In this document: positions 25,113 through 34,276 of the stretch, one piece after another
Position numbering within the stretch: the first letter of the stretch is position 1
Layout: the number at the start of each line of letters is the position of its first letter
Assembly (NCBI RefSeq): GCF_016863535.1
Contig: NZ_BOPB01000014.1
Coordinates: 124,001-188,000, forward strand
Length of the DNA stretch: 64,000 nucleotides
Reading direction: 5' to 3'
DNA from: Micromonospora lutea
GTDB lineage: Bacteria; Actinomycetota; Actinomycetes; Mycobacteriales; Micromonosporaceae
Made by a program: the position numbers and the translations under genes
The notes under the pieces: generated by a model
What the model saw: the letters and a program-made list of their open reading frames with translations, nothing else
Told to the model about the DNA's origin: nothing
The model's database searches: none

Positions 25113-26003
25113 GTGGAATTTTGCGTACTCGGGCCGGTGAGCGCCTGGCGGGACGGCGTCGAAATCCCGCTGGACGGTGCCAAACAGCGCACCGTCCTGG
25201 CCGCGTTGCTGCTCGCCAGGGAGCGGATCGTCTCCGATGCCCAACTGTGCCAGCTGCTCTGGGACGAGCATCTGCCGGCGACCTTCGCCGCCCAGCTCTA
25301 CAACTACGTGTCCCGCCTACGCAGATACCTCGGCGACGAGGTGGAGATCGTCCGGAAATGCTCCGGGTACGTGCTGCGGCTCAAGGACAGCCGGCTCGAC
25401 ATCAACGAGTTCACGCGGCTGGCCGGGCTGGGCCGCGAGGCGCTGCGCGGTGGCCGGTACGAGGAGGCCGGGCAGTGGTTGCACGAGGCCCTGGGGCTGT
25501 GGCGTGACGCGACCCTCTCCAACGTCACCGACCACCTGGTCGAGGCGGAGGCGCATCGGATGGCCGAGGTGCGGACGACGGTCCTGGAGGACCGGATCAG
25601 AGCGGACCTGGCGCTGGGTCGGCAGGCCGAGCTGGTGCTTGAGCTGACCGACCTGGTGGCCGCCCAGCCACTGCACGAGCAGCTACGCAGCCTGCTGATG
25701 ATCGCCTTGGTGCGGTGTGACCGTCAGGCCGACGCACTCGCCGTCTATCACGAGGGCCGGCGGATCCTCGCCGACGAGTTGGGGGTCGATCCGGGGGGCG
25801 GCGCTGACCGAGGCGTACCAGGTGGTGCTCGCCGGGCCCACGGTGGCTCATCGGGCGTCCGCACTGGTCGTTGCGCTATCTCGCGCAGCGGCTGGCCGAC
25901 GAGCGGTTCCGCCTCAACGAGCTGCGAATGGGCACGCTGGACGTACGTGCCTCAGTCCGCAGCTCGCCGACCATGCTGCGGTCCGGCAAGCTGCGTGAGC
26001 TGA
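25113..26003 (+). CDS. SARP-family transcriptional activator, 3' end out of frame
   Basis: The GTG start has GGAG upstream and gives MEFCVLGPVSAWRDGVEIPL. Residues 1-95 form the OmpR-like winged helix (KQRTVLAALLLARERIVSDA ... YNYVSRLRRYLGDEVEIVRK). Residues 96-230 form the bacterial transcriptional activation (BTAD) helical domain, ending DALAVYHEGRRILADELGVDPG. SARPs normally continue PxLxxLxxxVL. Here the frame instead becomes low-complexity (GGGADRGVPGGARRAHGGSS) until a stop at 26003. The expected continuation ALTEAYQVVLAG is present one frame over. The core domains are intact, so it may still work. It is divergent from lanM and a likely activator of it (inference). Confidence 0.85.
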   Translation: MEFCVLGPVSAWRDGVEIPLDGAKQRTVLAALLLARERIVSDAQLCQLLWDEHLPATFAAQLYNYVSRLRRYLGDEVEIVRKCSGYVLRLKDSRLDINEFTRLAGLGREALRGGRYEEAGQWLHEALGLWRDATLSNVTDHLVEAEAHRMAEVRTTVLEDRIRADLALGRQAELVLELTDLVAAQPLHEQLRSLLMIALVRCDRQADALAVYHEGRRILADELGVDPGGGADRGVPGGARRAHGGSSGVRTGRCAISRSGWPTSGSASTSCEWARWTYVPQSAARRPCCGPASCVS

Positions 26004-26068
26004 TCATGCCGGCCCTCCTGCCGCAGTACGAACAGGTGCTCGCCGCGGTGACCGCCCGCCTGGGCTGA
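25796..26068 (+). pseudogene. displaced C-terminal coding remnants of the SARP gene (two apparent frameshifts)
   Basis: After the G-run at about 25795-25801, the +1-shifted frame reads ALTEAYQVVLAGPTVAHR, the normal SARP end. From about 25860, a third frame reads WSLRYLAQRLADERFRLNEL ... GKLRELIMPALLPQYEQVLA and ends at the TGA of 26068. Both segments show GC-rich third positions, unlike the frame actually continuous with the SARP start. This suggests two indels or sequencing errors, or a SARP end followed by the stub of another gene. It converges with the NAD kinase gene, 17 nt apart. Confidence 0.6.
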
Positions 26069-26085
26069 CCGATCCCAGCGTCCTT

Positions 26086-27015
26086 TCACCGCGGTGGCGG
26101 CAGTTCGCGGCGGCCGAGCTGCCGGCGCAGGTCCTCGGGTAGCAACTCGCGGAGCTGCTCCGGCAGCAACGGCAGGTCGAGCAGGCTCAGTTTGAGCTGG
26201 CTGCGTTCCTGGTAGCGGCGCGGGTCGAGGCGGACCACCAGACCGGCGTCGGGCCGGTAGCGCACGTGCACCGAGCCCGAGGTCGACCCGTCCCGGATGA
26301 CCTGGCCGTCGACCTCCACGGCGACCGGCGCGGATCCGGGACGCAGCTCCAGGTGGATCGTCTCCTCGAGGGAGAGCACCACCGATCGGGAGATGCCGGA
26401 CATCGGCGCGCTCGGCGTGACCACGACCGCCCGCGTCGCCGGGGAGATCAGCGGCCCGCCGGCGGCGTAACTGTAGGCGGTCGACCCGGACGGAGTGCTC
26501 ACCACCAGCGCGTCACAGCGGTAGTAGCCGTACTGCTGACCGTCCACCGCCAGGGTCGCGGTGACGAAGCCCTGCCCGGGGCGGCGGATCAACGCGATGT
26601 CGTTGAACGCGACCACGTCGTCGCCGCACACGTCGCAGGCCAGGCAGCTGTGCGACTCGACGGTGAATTCGCCGGCCAGCAGCCGGTCCAGCGCCGCCGG
26701 CAGCTCCGGCGGCTCCACCTCCACCAGAAACCCCAACCTGCCCAGGTGTACGCCGAGCACCGGCTTCGGATCATGCACGGCCGCCCGCAACGCGCCCAGC
26801 ATGGTGCCGTCCCCGCCGATGCTGACCAGCACGTCCGATCCGGCGGCGAGTTGTTTCTCCGGCACCGGGCGGACGGACTCGGGGACCCGCTGCCGGTCCT
26901 GCGCGCGTACCGTCAGGGCCACCTCGTGCCGCGCGGCCCAGGCGGCGATGGTGTTCACTACCGGGGACACGTCCCGGGTGGGATGGAGCACCAACCCGAG
27001 CCGGATCCGGTCCAT
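26086..27015 (-). CDS. nadK: NAD(+)/NADH kinase family protein
   Basis: 309 aa from ATG 27015 (MDRIRLGLVLHPTRDVSPVV). A GTG two codons upstream is also possible. It phosphorylates NAD at the adenosine ribose to make NADP. The GGDGT motif (LVSIGGDGTMLGALR, about 67-71) is present. The substrate region AFNDIALIRRPGQG replaces the usual NE-x with ND. SGSTAYSYAAGGPLISPA and VVTPSAPMSGISRSVVLS are the conserved C-terminal motifs. The C-terminus carries a charged, Leu-rich extension of about 40 residues (LDLPLLPEQLRELLPEDLRR). It is probably one of at least two NadK paralogues, because the main actinomycete nadK usually sits beside recN. Confidence 0.9.
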   Translation of the reverse strand: MDRIRLGLVLHPTRDVSPVVNTIAAWAARHEVALTVRAQDRQRVPESVRPVPEKQLAAGSDVLVSIGGDGTMLGALRAAVHDPKPVLGVHLGRLGFLVEVEPPELPAALDRLLAGEFTVESHSCLACDVCGDDVVAFNDIALIRRPGQGFVTATLAVDGQQYGYYRCDALVVSTPSGSTAYSYAAGGPLISPATRAVVVTPSAPMSGISRSVVLSLEETIHLELRPGSAPVAVEVDGQVIRDGSTSGSVHVRYRPDAGLVVRLDPRRYQERSQLKLSLLDLPLLPEQLRELLPEDLRRQLGRRELPPPR

Positions 27016-27110
27016 ACCCACAGCTCACCACAAACCGAGCCGCCTACCTGCCGGTACGCGGCAAGGCGCGCCGGCGGCCTCCCGACCACCGGCGCGCCCC
27101 TCGACCGCCG

Positions 27111-30100
27111 TTACCGGCGCGGTCGGCCCGTCAGGTGGGTCAGTGACCGGGCGACCAGCTCGTCGCGGGCCGCCGGAGCCAACCCCTCCAGCCCGAAGCC
27201 CAGGTAGACGGTGTCCCGGGTGACCACCACCGAACCTTCCTCGAACGCCTGCTGGCTGCGCGACCAGTCGTTGGCCGCCGGAGCGGACCCGTCCGGCGCG
27301 CCGGCCACCGTCCAGCCACCGAGGTCCGTCTCGAACGACGTCTCGGCGACGGTGGCCCCGTCGACCACGACCCGGGTGTCGTCGACGAACACCCCGAGAC
27401 CCTGGGTGGCCCAGTCGCTGGCATAGGTGATGGAGACCTCCACCTGCCGGCCCGCGTACCCGGACAGGTCGGCGACGAACTCCTTCCAGCCGTTGGAGCT
27501 GCCGGTCGCCGCGTGCCACTGGCCGGTGCTTCCGGTCGGTGAGCAGTCCGCACCCTGGTAATGGGCGAGGAACGGGTGCAGTTGAGCCACCCAGCCGGAG
27601 GTGCAGCTGTCCCCGGTCGCCTGGGTGGTCAGACCACCGGTGTCCGGCAGCGTGGTCCAGTTGTCGGTGCCGACCTCACGCGCCTCGACGAACATGAAGT
27701 CCCAGTTCGTCTCGATGTCGAACGAGGTGAAGAAGCGCAGCTCACCGCCGCTCGCCCCGGTCAGGTCCACCGTCCGGCTCAACCGCTTGAACGACTCGTC
27801 GGACTGCCCGCTGAACAGGTACCACTCGCCGGTACGCGGATCGAACGGCGCCCCACCGGGACGCTCCCAACCCACCGGAGCGGAGCTGGCGAACTGCGGG
27901 AACTGCTCCGGCGGCAGGAAACCCGACGTGGTCAGGAACGACGCCGTGTGGTCCTGGTTGCCCGCCGAACCCTCAGCGTTGAGGGACCCGGCGAAGCCGG
28001 TGAACGCCCCGGCGTCACCCCGGACCGGGTAGGGCTGCCCGTCGGGCGAGGTACCGCCGTCGCTGACGTAGTTGTACGCCCCCAACCAGTACTGCTGGAA
28101 GTCGTTGAGCAGCGGCAGGCAGGTCGGATCGGCGGCGTCCGTGCACTCCGGCGGGGCGTCCGGCCGATAGCCGTACGAACCGTTGGCCGCTTGGGCGTAG
28201 AGCGCGTACTTGCCGCTGACCAGCAGCTTGCCGCCCTCGTTGAGGTAGTCCCGGACGGACAGCTCGATGTCCGCCGCCGCCTTCGCCGCGGTGCCCGGCA
28301 CCTGGCCCGGCGAGCGCAGGATGATGTCGTCGCCGGTCTCCCAGACCACCGCCTGGTAGTGCGACAGCACGCCCAGATGGTGCGGCGCGGTACGCCCCAT
28401 CGCGTCGAAGTCGTAGACGTCGCTGCTGCGCCCGGCCGCCTTCAGCGAGGCGGTGATCTCGTCGGCGTACCTCGCGGTGGTGGTGTCCTGGGCGGGGCTC
28501 AGGCCGGTGACGTCCTCCACGGCGAGCACCAGCACGTCCCCGCCGATGTCGTGATGGACCCGGTAGGTGAAGCGGTCGCTGCTGACCTTGCCCCGGCCCG
28601 GCCTGGTCGCGGTGAACCAGGCCTGCACCCGGTCACCCGGCCGGGTGCCGGTGACCGTGCCCCGCAGCTCGGCGTAGTAGTCGTTGTGGGTGTCGCCGTA
28701 GCGTTCACCGCCGCGCCACTCGCGGACCCTGGTGGACTTCGCCCGGCCCCCGTTGACCGTCCAGTTCAGCGTGACGTTCCTCAGCGAGCGCCGGGTGATC
28801 GCGGCGACCTGTTGGGTCCGGCCGTACGACACGTCGAAGGCGTCGACCACGAAGTCCGGGGTGCTGCGGCCGACCACCGACACCGGATCGTCCGGCTGGT
28901 GCGCCGACTTCGCCACCGACAGCGCGAACGGGATGTTCTTGGCCACCTCGGCGGCGATCAGCTTCTCGTCGTCGGGGAAGGTGAAGACGCTGACGCAGTC
29001 CTCCGGACGCCACTGGTCGTCCGGGTCCGCGGCGGCGGCCGCCTGGCAGGTGGACATCTCCGGGGTGAAGCCCAGCGTGCCGTAGCGCACCGTGGCGTGG
29101 CTGTCGGTGTCACCGTTGGTGGTGTAGAGCTCGGCGGAGATGTCCGGGTCGTAGCCGGGTACCGCCGGGTTGGCGTCGTCACCGGCCATCGCCTCGTAGA
29201 TCACGTCGTCCGGGGTCGGCGTGGCCACCTGCCAGCCGACGCCGTACAGCAGCAGTTGCGCCGCCGAGTGGTAGTTGACGAAGAACCTGAACTTGAGCCG
29301 CTTGAAGAGCGCGTCCAGCGCCTTCGTCTCCGGCTCCGAGTTGGGGCCGGGGCCACGGTAGGTCTCGCTGGTCGGGTTCGGCGAGGAACCCTCGTTGTCG
29401 TAACCCCACTTGTAGCTGAAGTTACGGTTCAGGTCGACGCCGTCGACCCCGGTGATCTGGCCGTCGCCGTCGTTGTCCCGCAGGTTCTTGCGCCACAGCC
29501 GGTTGCCGGCGGTGAAGGTGTGGTCGTAGCCGTCCGGGTTGAGCACCGGAATGAACCACAGCTCGGTGGTGTCCACCAGCCGGGTGATCTCCCGATCCGA
29601 GCCGTACCTGGTGAGCACGTGGTGCATCAGCCGGCGGGTCATCTCCGGCGTGATCCACTCCCGGGCGTGCTGGGCGCCTGCGTACAGCACCGCGGGCCGC
29701 TTGCCGTCCCTGGTGTTCTTGGCGTTCCTGGTGACCTTCATCGCGAGGATCGGCTTACCCTGGCCCGAACGACCGATGGTCTGCACCTTGGTCAGCTTCG
29801 GGTAACGGGCCGCGGTCGCGGTGATCTCGTCGCGGATGCCGCCCGGCTCGCTGTACGACCGGAAAGCCTGCCAGCCCGCCGCGCCCTGCTCCCGCAGCAC
29901 CTGCGAGGCGTCCTTGCCGCGGACCTTCTTGACCTTCAGCTTGACGCCTTTGCGGGCCAGCCGGTCGGCCTGCCCTCGACTGAGCACCGTTTCGATCTCC
30001 GTCCGGCCCGCCTGGTCCGGCTTCGCGTCGTGCCCGAGATCGACACCGGCCTCCCGCAACTGGTGCAACTGTGCCGGCTCGACCGTGCCGACGTACACCT

Positions 30101-30215
30101 CAAGACCGTCGCGGACGCCCGGGTCCGACGGTGGCCGTGCGCTCGCCGGTGCGGTCAGCACCAGCGCCCCGACCAGAGTGAACACGCCAGCGATCGCCAG
30201 CGGTGTGCGCCTCAT
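27111..30215 (-). CDS. large secreted M14 zinc carboxypeptidase
   Basis: 1034 aa from ATG 30215 with AAGGGGG upstream. The signal peptide is MRRTPLAIAGVFTLVGALVLTAPASA. A propeptide-like segment precedes the M14 catalytic domain (about 120-440). Zinc ligands are H183 and E186 (AGAQHAREWITPE) and H316 (VNYHSAAQ). The substrate Arg/Asn are in VDLNRNFSYKWG and the general base is Glu 386 (GFTPEMSTC). About 600 further residues hold beta-sandwich-like domains, including a stretch like immune-inhibitor-A or MAM modules (GGELRFFTSFDIETNWDFMF; DRVVVDG-type DDTRVVVDG near the end). It probably digests extracellular peptides. M14 family members with long C-terminal tails are common in Micromonospora and Streptomyces. 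Confidence 0.93.
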   Translation of the reverse strand: MRRTPLAIAGVFTLVGALVLTAPASARPPSDPGVRDGLEVYVGTVEPAQLHQLREAGVDLGHDAKPDQAGRTEIETVLSRGQADRLARKGVKLKVKKVRGKDASQVLREQGAAGWQAFRSYSEPGGIRDEITATAARYPKLTKVQTIGRSGQGKPILAMKVTRNAKNTRDGKRPAVLYAGAQHAREWITPEMTRRLMHHVLTRYGSDREITRLVDTTELWFIPVLNPDGYDHTFTAGNRLWRKNLRDNDGDGQITGVDGVDLNRNFSYKWGYDNEGSSPNPTSETYRGPGPNSEPETKALDALFKRLKFRFFVNYHSAAQLLLYGVGWQVATPTPDDVIYEAMAGDDANPAVPGYDPDISAELYTTNGDTDSHATVRYGTLGFTPEMSTCQAAAAADPDDQWRPEDCVSVFTFPDDEKLIAAEVAKNIPFALSVAKSAHQPDDPVSVVGRSTPDFVVDAFDVSYGRTQQVAAITRRSLRNVTLNWTVNGGRAKSTRVREWRGGERYGDTHNDYYAELRGTVTGTRPGDRVQAWFTATRPGRGKVSSDRFTYRVHHDIGGDVLVLAVEDVTGLSPAQDTTTARYADEITASLKAAGRSSDVYDFDAMGRTAPHHLGVLSHYQAVVWETGDDIILRSPGQVPGTAAKAAADIELSVRDYLNEGGKLLVSGKYALYAQAANGSYGYRPDAPPECTDAADPTCLPLLNDFQQYWLGAYNYVSDGGTSPDGQPYPVRGDAGAFTGFAGSLNAEGSAGNQDHTASFLTTSGFLPPEQFPQFASSAPVGWERPGGAPFDPRTGEWYLFSGQSDESFKRLSRTVDLTGASGGELRFFTSFDIETNWDFMFVEAREVGTDNWTTLPDTGGLTTQATGDSCTSGWVAQLHPFLAHYQGADCSPTGSTGQWHAATGSSNGWKEFVADLSGYAGRQVEVSITYASDWATQGLGVFVDDTRVVVDGATVAETSFETDLGGWTVAGAPDGSAPAANDWSRSQQAFEEGSVVVTRDTVYLGFGLEGLAPAARDELVARSLTHLTGRPRR

Positions 30216-30287
30216 CGCGCCCCCTTCGATGGAAGGACCTGTAGTCGCGAGCCTTCCCGGATGTCATGAGGCATGTCAATACGTTGA

Positions 30288-31427
30288 TCAGCTTGCCGAG
30301 GGGTGGCCTGCCGACGCCCCACCCTCTGCGTGGGCACCGATGAATCGGGCGATCACCTCGGCGATGCGCTCTCCGGCGTGACCGTCCCACAACGGCGGTA
30401 CCGGCCAGCCGGCCGTCGGTCGTTCCGTCGACAGCAGCCTGACGACCGATTCCACCAGGTCCTCCCGAGTCACCAGTCGGTTGGTGCCGTGGCTGATCGT
30501 GACCGGACGCTCCGTCTCGGAGCGCAGGGTCAGGCACGGCACACCCAGCACGGTCGTCTCTTCCTGTACGCCGCCGGAGTCCGTGATCACCGCGCGGGCA
30601 CCGCGGACGAGGCTGAGGAACTCGATGTAGCCCAGCGGGTCGATCACCCGGATCCCGGGGTGCCGGAAGAACCCCGCGTTCGCCAAGGTCTCCCGCCCGC
30701 GCGGATGGAGCGGCACCACCAGCTGGATCTGGTCGGCCACCCCGTGCATCACCTTGACCAACTCCGCCGCGTCGGCCGGATCGTCGACGTTGGCCGGTCG
30801 GTGCAGGGTGGCCACCGCGTACCGCTGGGGCAGGGTCAACTGCCGACCGATGGCCGATGCGTCGAACAGGTGAAGATTGGCGAGCAGTGTGTCGATCATG
30901 GGGTTGCCGACGAAGTGCACCTTCTCCGCTGCGATGCCCTCGTTGCCCAGGTGCACGAGGGCATCCGGACTCGTGGCGAACAGCAGCTCGGCCAGCCGGT
31001 CGGTCACCAGCCGGTTGATCTCCTCCGGCATGGACCGGTTGAAGCTGCGCAAGCCCGCCTCCACGTGCGCCACCGGGATGCCGAGCTTCGTGGCCACCAG
31101 GGTGGCGGCCAGGGTGCTGTTCACGTCACCGTAGACGACGACCAGACCCGGACGCGACGCCCCGAAGAGCCGCTCGAGTCCCACCATGATCTCGCCGGTC
31201 TGGCTGGCATGGCTGCCCGAGCCGACGGCGAGATTCTCGTCGGGCTCCGGCAGGCCGAGCTGGCGGAAGAAGACGTCCGACATGCGCTCGTCATAGTGCT
31301 GCCCGGTGTGTACCAGGCGCTGCCGGACGCCGCAGCCGTCGAGCGCCCGCACGACCGGCGCTGCCTTGGGGAAGTTGGGCCGGGCACCCGTGACGTGCAC
31401 GACCTGGAACGGGATGTCGGTGTTCAC
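30288..31427 (-). CDS. wecB: UDP-N-acetylglucosamine 2-epimerase (non-hydrolysing), WecB family
   Basis: 379 aa. It converts UDP-GlcNAc to UDP-ManNAc. The GTG start overlaps the upstream glycosyltransferase stop by 4 nt. Family motifs: VVHVTGARPNFPKAAPVVRA, RLVHTGQHYDERMSDVFFRQ, VYGDVNSTLAATLVATKLGI, VAHVEAGLRSFNRSMPEEIN, ATLHRPANVDD, and ITDSGGVQEETTVLGVPCLT. A much longer open frame (to 32780) fuses it with antisense sequence of the neighbour and was rejected. It is the last gene of the leftward half of the glycan cluster, giving the cell a ManNAc donor besides FucNAc and diNAcBac. Confidence 0.92.
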   Translation of the reverse strand: MNTDIPFQVVHVTGARPNFPKAAPVVRALDGCGVRQRLVHTGQHYDERMSDVFFRQLGLPEPDENLAVGSGSHASQTGEIMVGLERLFGASRPGLVVVYGDVNSTLAATLVATKLGIPVAHVEAGLRSFNRSMPEEINRLVTDRLAELLFATSPDALVHLGNEGIAAEKVHFVGNPMIDTLLANLHLFDASAIGRQLTLPQRYAVATLHRPANVDDPADAAELVKVMHGVADQIQLVVPLHPRGRETLANAGFFRHPGIRVIDPLGYIEFLSLVRGARAVITDSGGVQEETTVLGVPCLTLRSETERPVTISHGTNRLVTREDLVESVVRLLSTERPTAGWPVPPLWDGHAGERIAEVIARFIGAHAEGGASAGHPSAS

Positions 31428-32662
31428 TGCTGCCCCCGGGACGGGATCGAGGTAACCGGCGAGGACGACTGCTCGCCGGCGGCGTCCAGGAGTCGCTTCT
31501 GCAGCACCGACGTCTCCGCCTCCCACACGAACTCCGACCGGCCGGTCAGGTAGCAGTGCTCGGCCATCGCCCGGACGCCGGGAAGGTCCGCCGCGAGCTC
31601 GCGCAGGAGCCTGCTGAGCGCGGCGGGTTCGACCGGGACCGACCAGCCGACCGCGAACCGCCCGATCAGTGCCCGGTTCTCGGCCAGGTCTCCGGCGATG
31701 ACGGGGCGGCCGGCGACCACACCCTCGAACAGCTTGTTCGATAGCGAGTCGTTGGCCGGGTCCACCGCCTCGTAGAGCGCCGTGGCGACGTGGGCGCGCT
31801 GGATCCGAGCGGCTACCTCGGTGGACGGGCACGGTCCGGGCAGCGAGATGTACGCTTCGGCGTCCGCGGCGCGGACCCGGTCCAGCAGGGCCGCCCGGTA
31901 CTGCTGGCTCGCCGGGCCGGTGACCTCCAGCCGTACCGGGGCCCCGGCGGCCCGGGCGGTGACCGTGGCGTCGATGAGCGCCTCGACGCCACGTCCGGGG
32001 TAGAGGGTGCCGACGCAGGCGACAATCAAGTCCGGTCCTGGTGGCGGGGGTACGAACTCCGGCGCGAACGCGGCGAGCGGGACGTTGCGGATGACGAGCA
32101 CGTCGTCGAGGCCAAGCCTGCGGAACTGCGCCGCGTGACTCTCGCAGACGGCTATCACGGTCACCGGGGCGCGGCGCGCCACCAGCCGGAGCAGGGCGGG
32201 CTCCACCCGCGAGAACCAGGTGGCCAGCGAGCCTCGGGTACGGATACCTCCCGGGCGTTCCCGTCCGTTGAGGATCACCTGGCTGCCCCAGCGTCGACGG
32301 TGAGCCAGGCCGATCCAGAACAACGCGATGTGCCCCACGAAGACCGTCCTGGCCCGGGTGGCGAGGACCCGCCTCCGCAGGTGCCACAGGACGGGAATGT
32401 AGACGGTGACCAGGTTGCGGATCGAGGCGGTCAGCCGGCGTCTCTGGTCGATGCTGCCCACCGGTAGCTGCTCCACCTCGATGCCGTCGATCCGCGACAG
32501 ACCGGCATCGTCGGCCGCGCCGTTGCGGCCGACCCGAGCGAGCGTGACCGCCCGGATGGTGCCAGGCAGGTGGGGTGCGGCCGTCACCGCGATCTTCCGC
32601 GTTCTGGTGGAATGCCGGAAAGGGGAGAGGTCGCACAAGATGAGACTTGTGTCGGTCGTCAT
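31424..32662 (-). CDS. GT4-family glycosyltransferase of the glycan cluster
   Basis: 412 aa from ATG 32662 (MTTDTSLILCDLSPFRHSTR). A two-domain GT-B fold. The N-terminal half has membrane-associating helices (IRNLVTVYIPVLWHLRRR). The C-terminal nucleotide-binding half has LIVACVGTLYPGRGVEALID (GT4 G-x-L/G-R start) and ATALYEAVDPANDSLSNKLFEGVVAGRPVIAG, an E-x7-E-like region. The donor sugar cannot be assigned. It is coupled to the 2-epimerase downstream, so a ManNAc-derived donor is conceivable. The 199-bp gap upstream holds only a small CAGAG/CTCTG hairpin, and no gene. Confidence 0.85.
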   Translation of the reverse strand: MTTDTSLILCDLSPFRHSTRTRKIAVTAAPHLPGTIRAVTLARVGRNGAADDAGLSRIDGIEVEQLPVGSIDQRRRLTASIRNLVTVYIPVLWHLRRRVLATRARTVFVGHIALFWIGLAHRRRWGSQVILNGRERPGGIRTRGSLATWFSRVEPALLRLVARRAPVTVIAVCESHAAQFRRLGLDDVLVIRNVPLAAFAPEFVPPPPGPDLIVACVGTLYPGRGVEALIDATVTARAAGAPVRLEVTGPASQQYRAALLDRVRAADAEAYISLPGPCPSTEVAARIQRAHVATALYEAVDPANDSLSNKLFEGVVAGRPVIAGDLAENRALIGRFAVGWSVPVEPAALSRLLRELAADLPGVRAMAEHCYLTGRSEFVWEAETSVLQKRLLDAAGEQSSSPVTSIPSRGQQ

Positions 32663-32861
32663 GCGAACGCCCATTCTCTTGGGTCCGCCGCGCTGCTGTG
32701 CGCAGCGGCCGTACCGGTGGGGACGGAGTCGGAGGGCCGTCGCGCGGCCAGCCGGACCGGCGACGGGACCCTTGGCTCAACGAACCAGAGGTTCTCTGCG
32801 TTGCGAGGAGGTTTGCGCCGGGCGGTCCGTCGGCCGGCAGGGATATCCGGAGCCATCGATC

Positions 32862-34271
32862 TCACTGGCTTCCGGCGAGTGCTGGAGGCGCGGGCTCGGG
32901 TTCCCGCGGTGATCCGAGCCCCCGTGCGCTCGTGACGACGTGGAACGAGAGTAGCCAGGACGCGCCGTAGGCAACGGCGGCGGAGAGGCCGAAGGCCCAC
33001 ACCGCGGCCAAGGCCGAGCCACCAGACCGGGCGGTGAACGCCACCGCCGCCGCGACCAGGAGCAGCCGCCCCACGTCCCAGGCGAGCTGAAGGCCCTGCC
33101 TACCGAAGACGATCAGGGTCTGGGACAGCGGTGAGCCGACGAGCTGCGCCGCGGTGAAGACCGCCAGCGCCTGAACGTAGGTGCCGCTCGTGCTCCACTC
33201 GGGCCCGAATACCCGCGTGAAGGCAGGTGGTGCGGCGAAGGCGATGAGCAGTGCCCCCGCAGCGGCGGCCATCCCCAGTTGCCGGCTGGCCTGAAGGAAC
33301 AGCGCCGCTGCCTGTCCGCCACCGGTCCGTGCGGCCCGCGACAGCTCGGCCAGGTACACCTGCGCGACGGCCAGACCGAGCAGCCCGACGGGTATGGCGA
33401 GCACCCGCTGGGTGAAGCCGAACCACCCTGCCACCGCGCCCCCGTAGTAGTAGGCGATGAGAAGGACGGGCAGTTGCAGCCCCAGCACGTTGAGCAGCCC
33501 CGAAGGAGCAAGCAGCAGGGGGAACCTACGGTGCCGCAGGGCCGTCCGCCACAGGTTGCGGTGGCGAGAGCCGGGCTCCCCGTCCGCCCTCCGGCGGCGC
33601 ATGCCGGGCAGGAGGCTGAGCGCGCCCACGGCCTGGCCGACGCCCAAACCCAGCGCCAGCCCTCCGGACCGCAGCCCCACCAGCCCGGCGCCGAGCTGCG
33701 TGAGCAACGTCGCGCCGGCCTGGAGGAAGTTGCGCCGGCCGATCGCGGGATATCGCCGGTACCGGATCGCCAACTGGTTCAGCACCTGGACGGCGGCAAT
33801 CGCCGCCGCCGTCCACGGCGTCAGCCACAACCACGACGACAGCGCCGGCTGGTCGAACAGCGCCGCGATCTCGCCTCTGGCCACCATGAGCACTACCGTG
33901 CCGGCCAGCGCGGTGCCGAGGGCCGTCACCAGGCCCACCGCCACCAGGTCGTGGGCCTCGTGGTCCCGCTCCGGTAGCGGCACTGCGAGTTCGAAGCGGC
34001 CAGAGGCCACCGCACCGAGGGTCGTGGCGAGCGTGCCGAGCACGGCGAAGACCCCGAAATCGGCCGGGCTGTACATCCGGGCGAGCACCGGCGCGGCGAG
34101 CAGCAGAAGCAGTTGACCCCCGGCGCTTCCCGCGGCGATGCTCAACACCCCCCGCTGACTGCTGCCCAGTCGCCGCTGGTGGCGCCAGCGGGGCGCGGCC
34201 CGGTGCCGCCACCGAGGAGCGTTGCCCGGTGCCGTGTCGTTGCCGGTGTTCCTGCCCGACAGCGCTCGCAT
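32862..34271 (-). CDS. Wzx-like polysaccharide flippase (MOP superfamily)
   Basis: 469 aa from ATG 34271. After a basic cytosolic head, about 12-13 spans follow. The first block (GVLSIAAGSAGGQLLLLLAAPVLARMYSPADFGVFAVLGTLATTLG) is the typical polysaccharide-synthesis N-terminal signature. Arg/Lys-rich loops sit on the cytosolic side. It is predicted to move undecaprenyl-linked repeat units across the membrane. It lies 5 nt downstream of the Wzy-like gene in the same operon. The N-terminal Arg/Trp-rich tail (APRWRHRAAPRWRHQRR) contains a small direct repeat. Confidence 0.88.
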   Translation of the reverse strand: MRALSGRNTGNDTAPGNAPRWRHRAAPRWRHQRRLGSSQRGVLSIAAGSAGGQLLLLLAAPVLARMYSPADFGVFAVLGTLATTLGAVASGRFELAVPLPERDHEAHDLVAVGLVTALGTALAGTVVLMVARGEIAALFDQPALSSWLWLTPWTAAAIAAVQVLNQLAIRYRRYPAIGRRNFLQAGATLLTQLGAGLVGLRSGGLALGLGVGQAVGALSLLPGMRRRRADGEPGSRHRNLWRTALRHRRFPLLLAPSGLLNVLGLQLPVLLIAYYYGGAVAGWFGFTQRVLAIPVGLLGLAVAQVYLAELSRAARTGGGQAAALFLQASRQLGMAAAAGALLIAFAAPPAFTRVFGPEWSTSGTYVQALAVFTAAQLVGSPLSQTLIVFGRQGLQLAWDVGRLLLVAAAVAFTARSGGSALAAVWAFGLSAAVAYGASWLLSFHVVTSARGLGSPREPEPAPPALAGSQ

Positions 34272-34276
34272 GCCGG

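Noticed and set aside
31428..32780. Single long reverse frame fusing the WecB-like gene with upstream sequence (830 codons)
   Set aside because: The upstream part is an alternate frame of the GT4 gene, which has clear family motifs. The GTG at 31427 begins the conserved epimerase.
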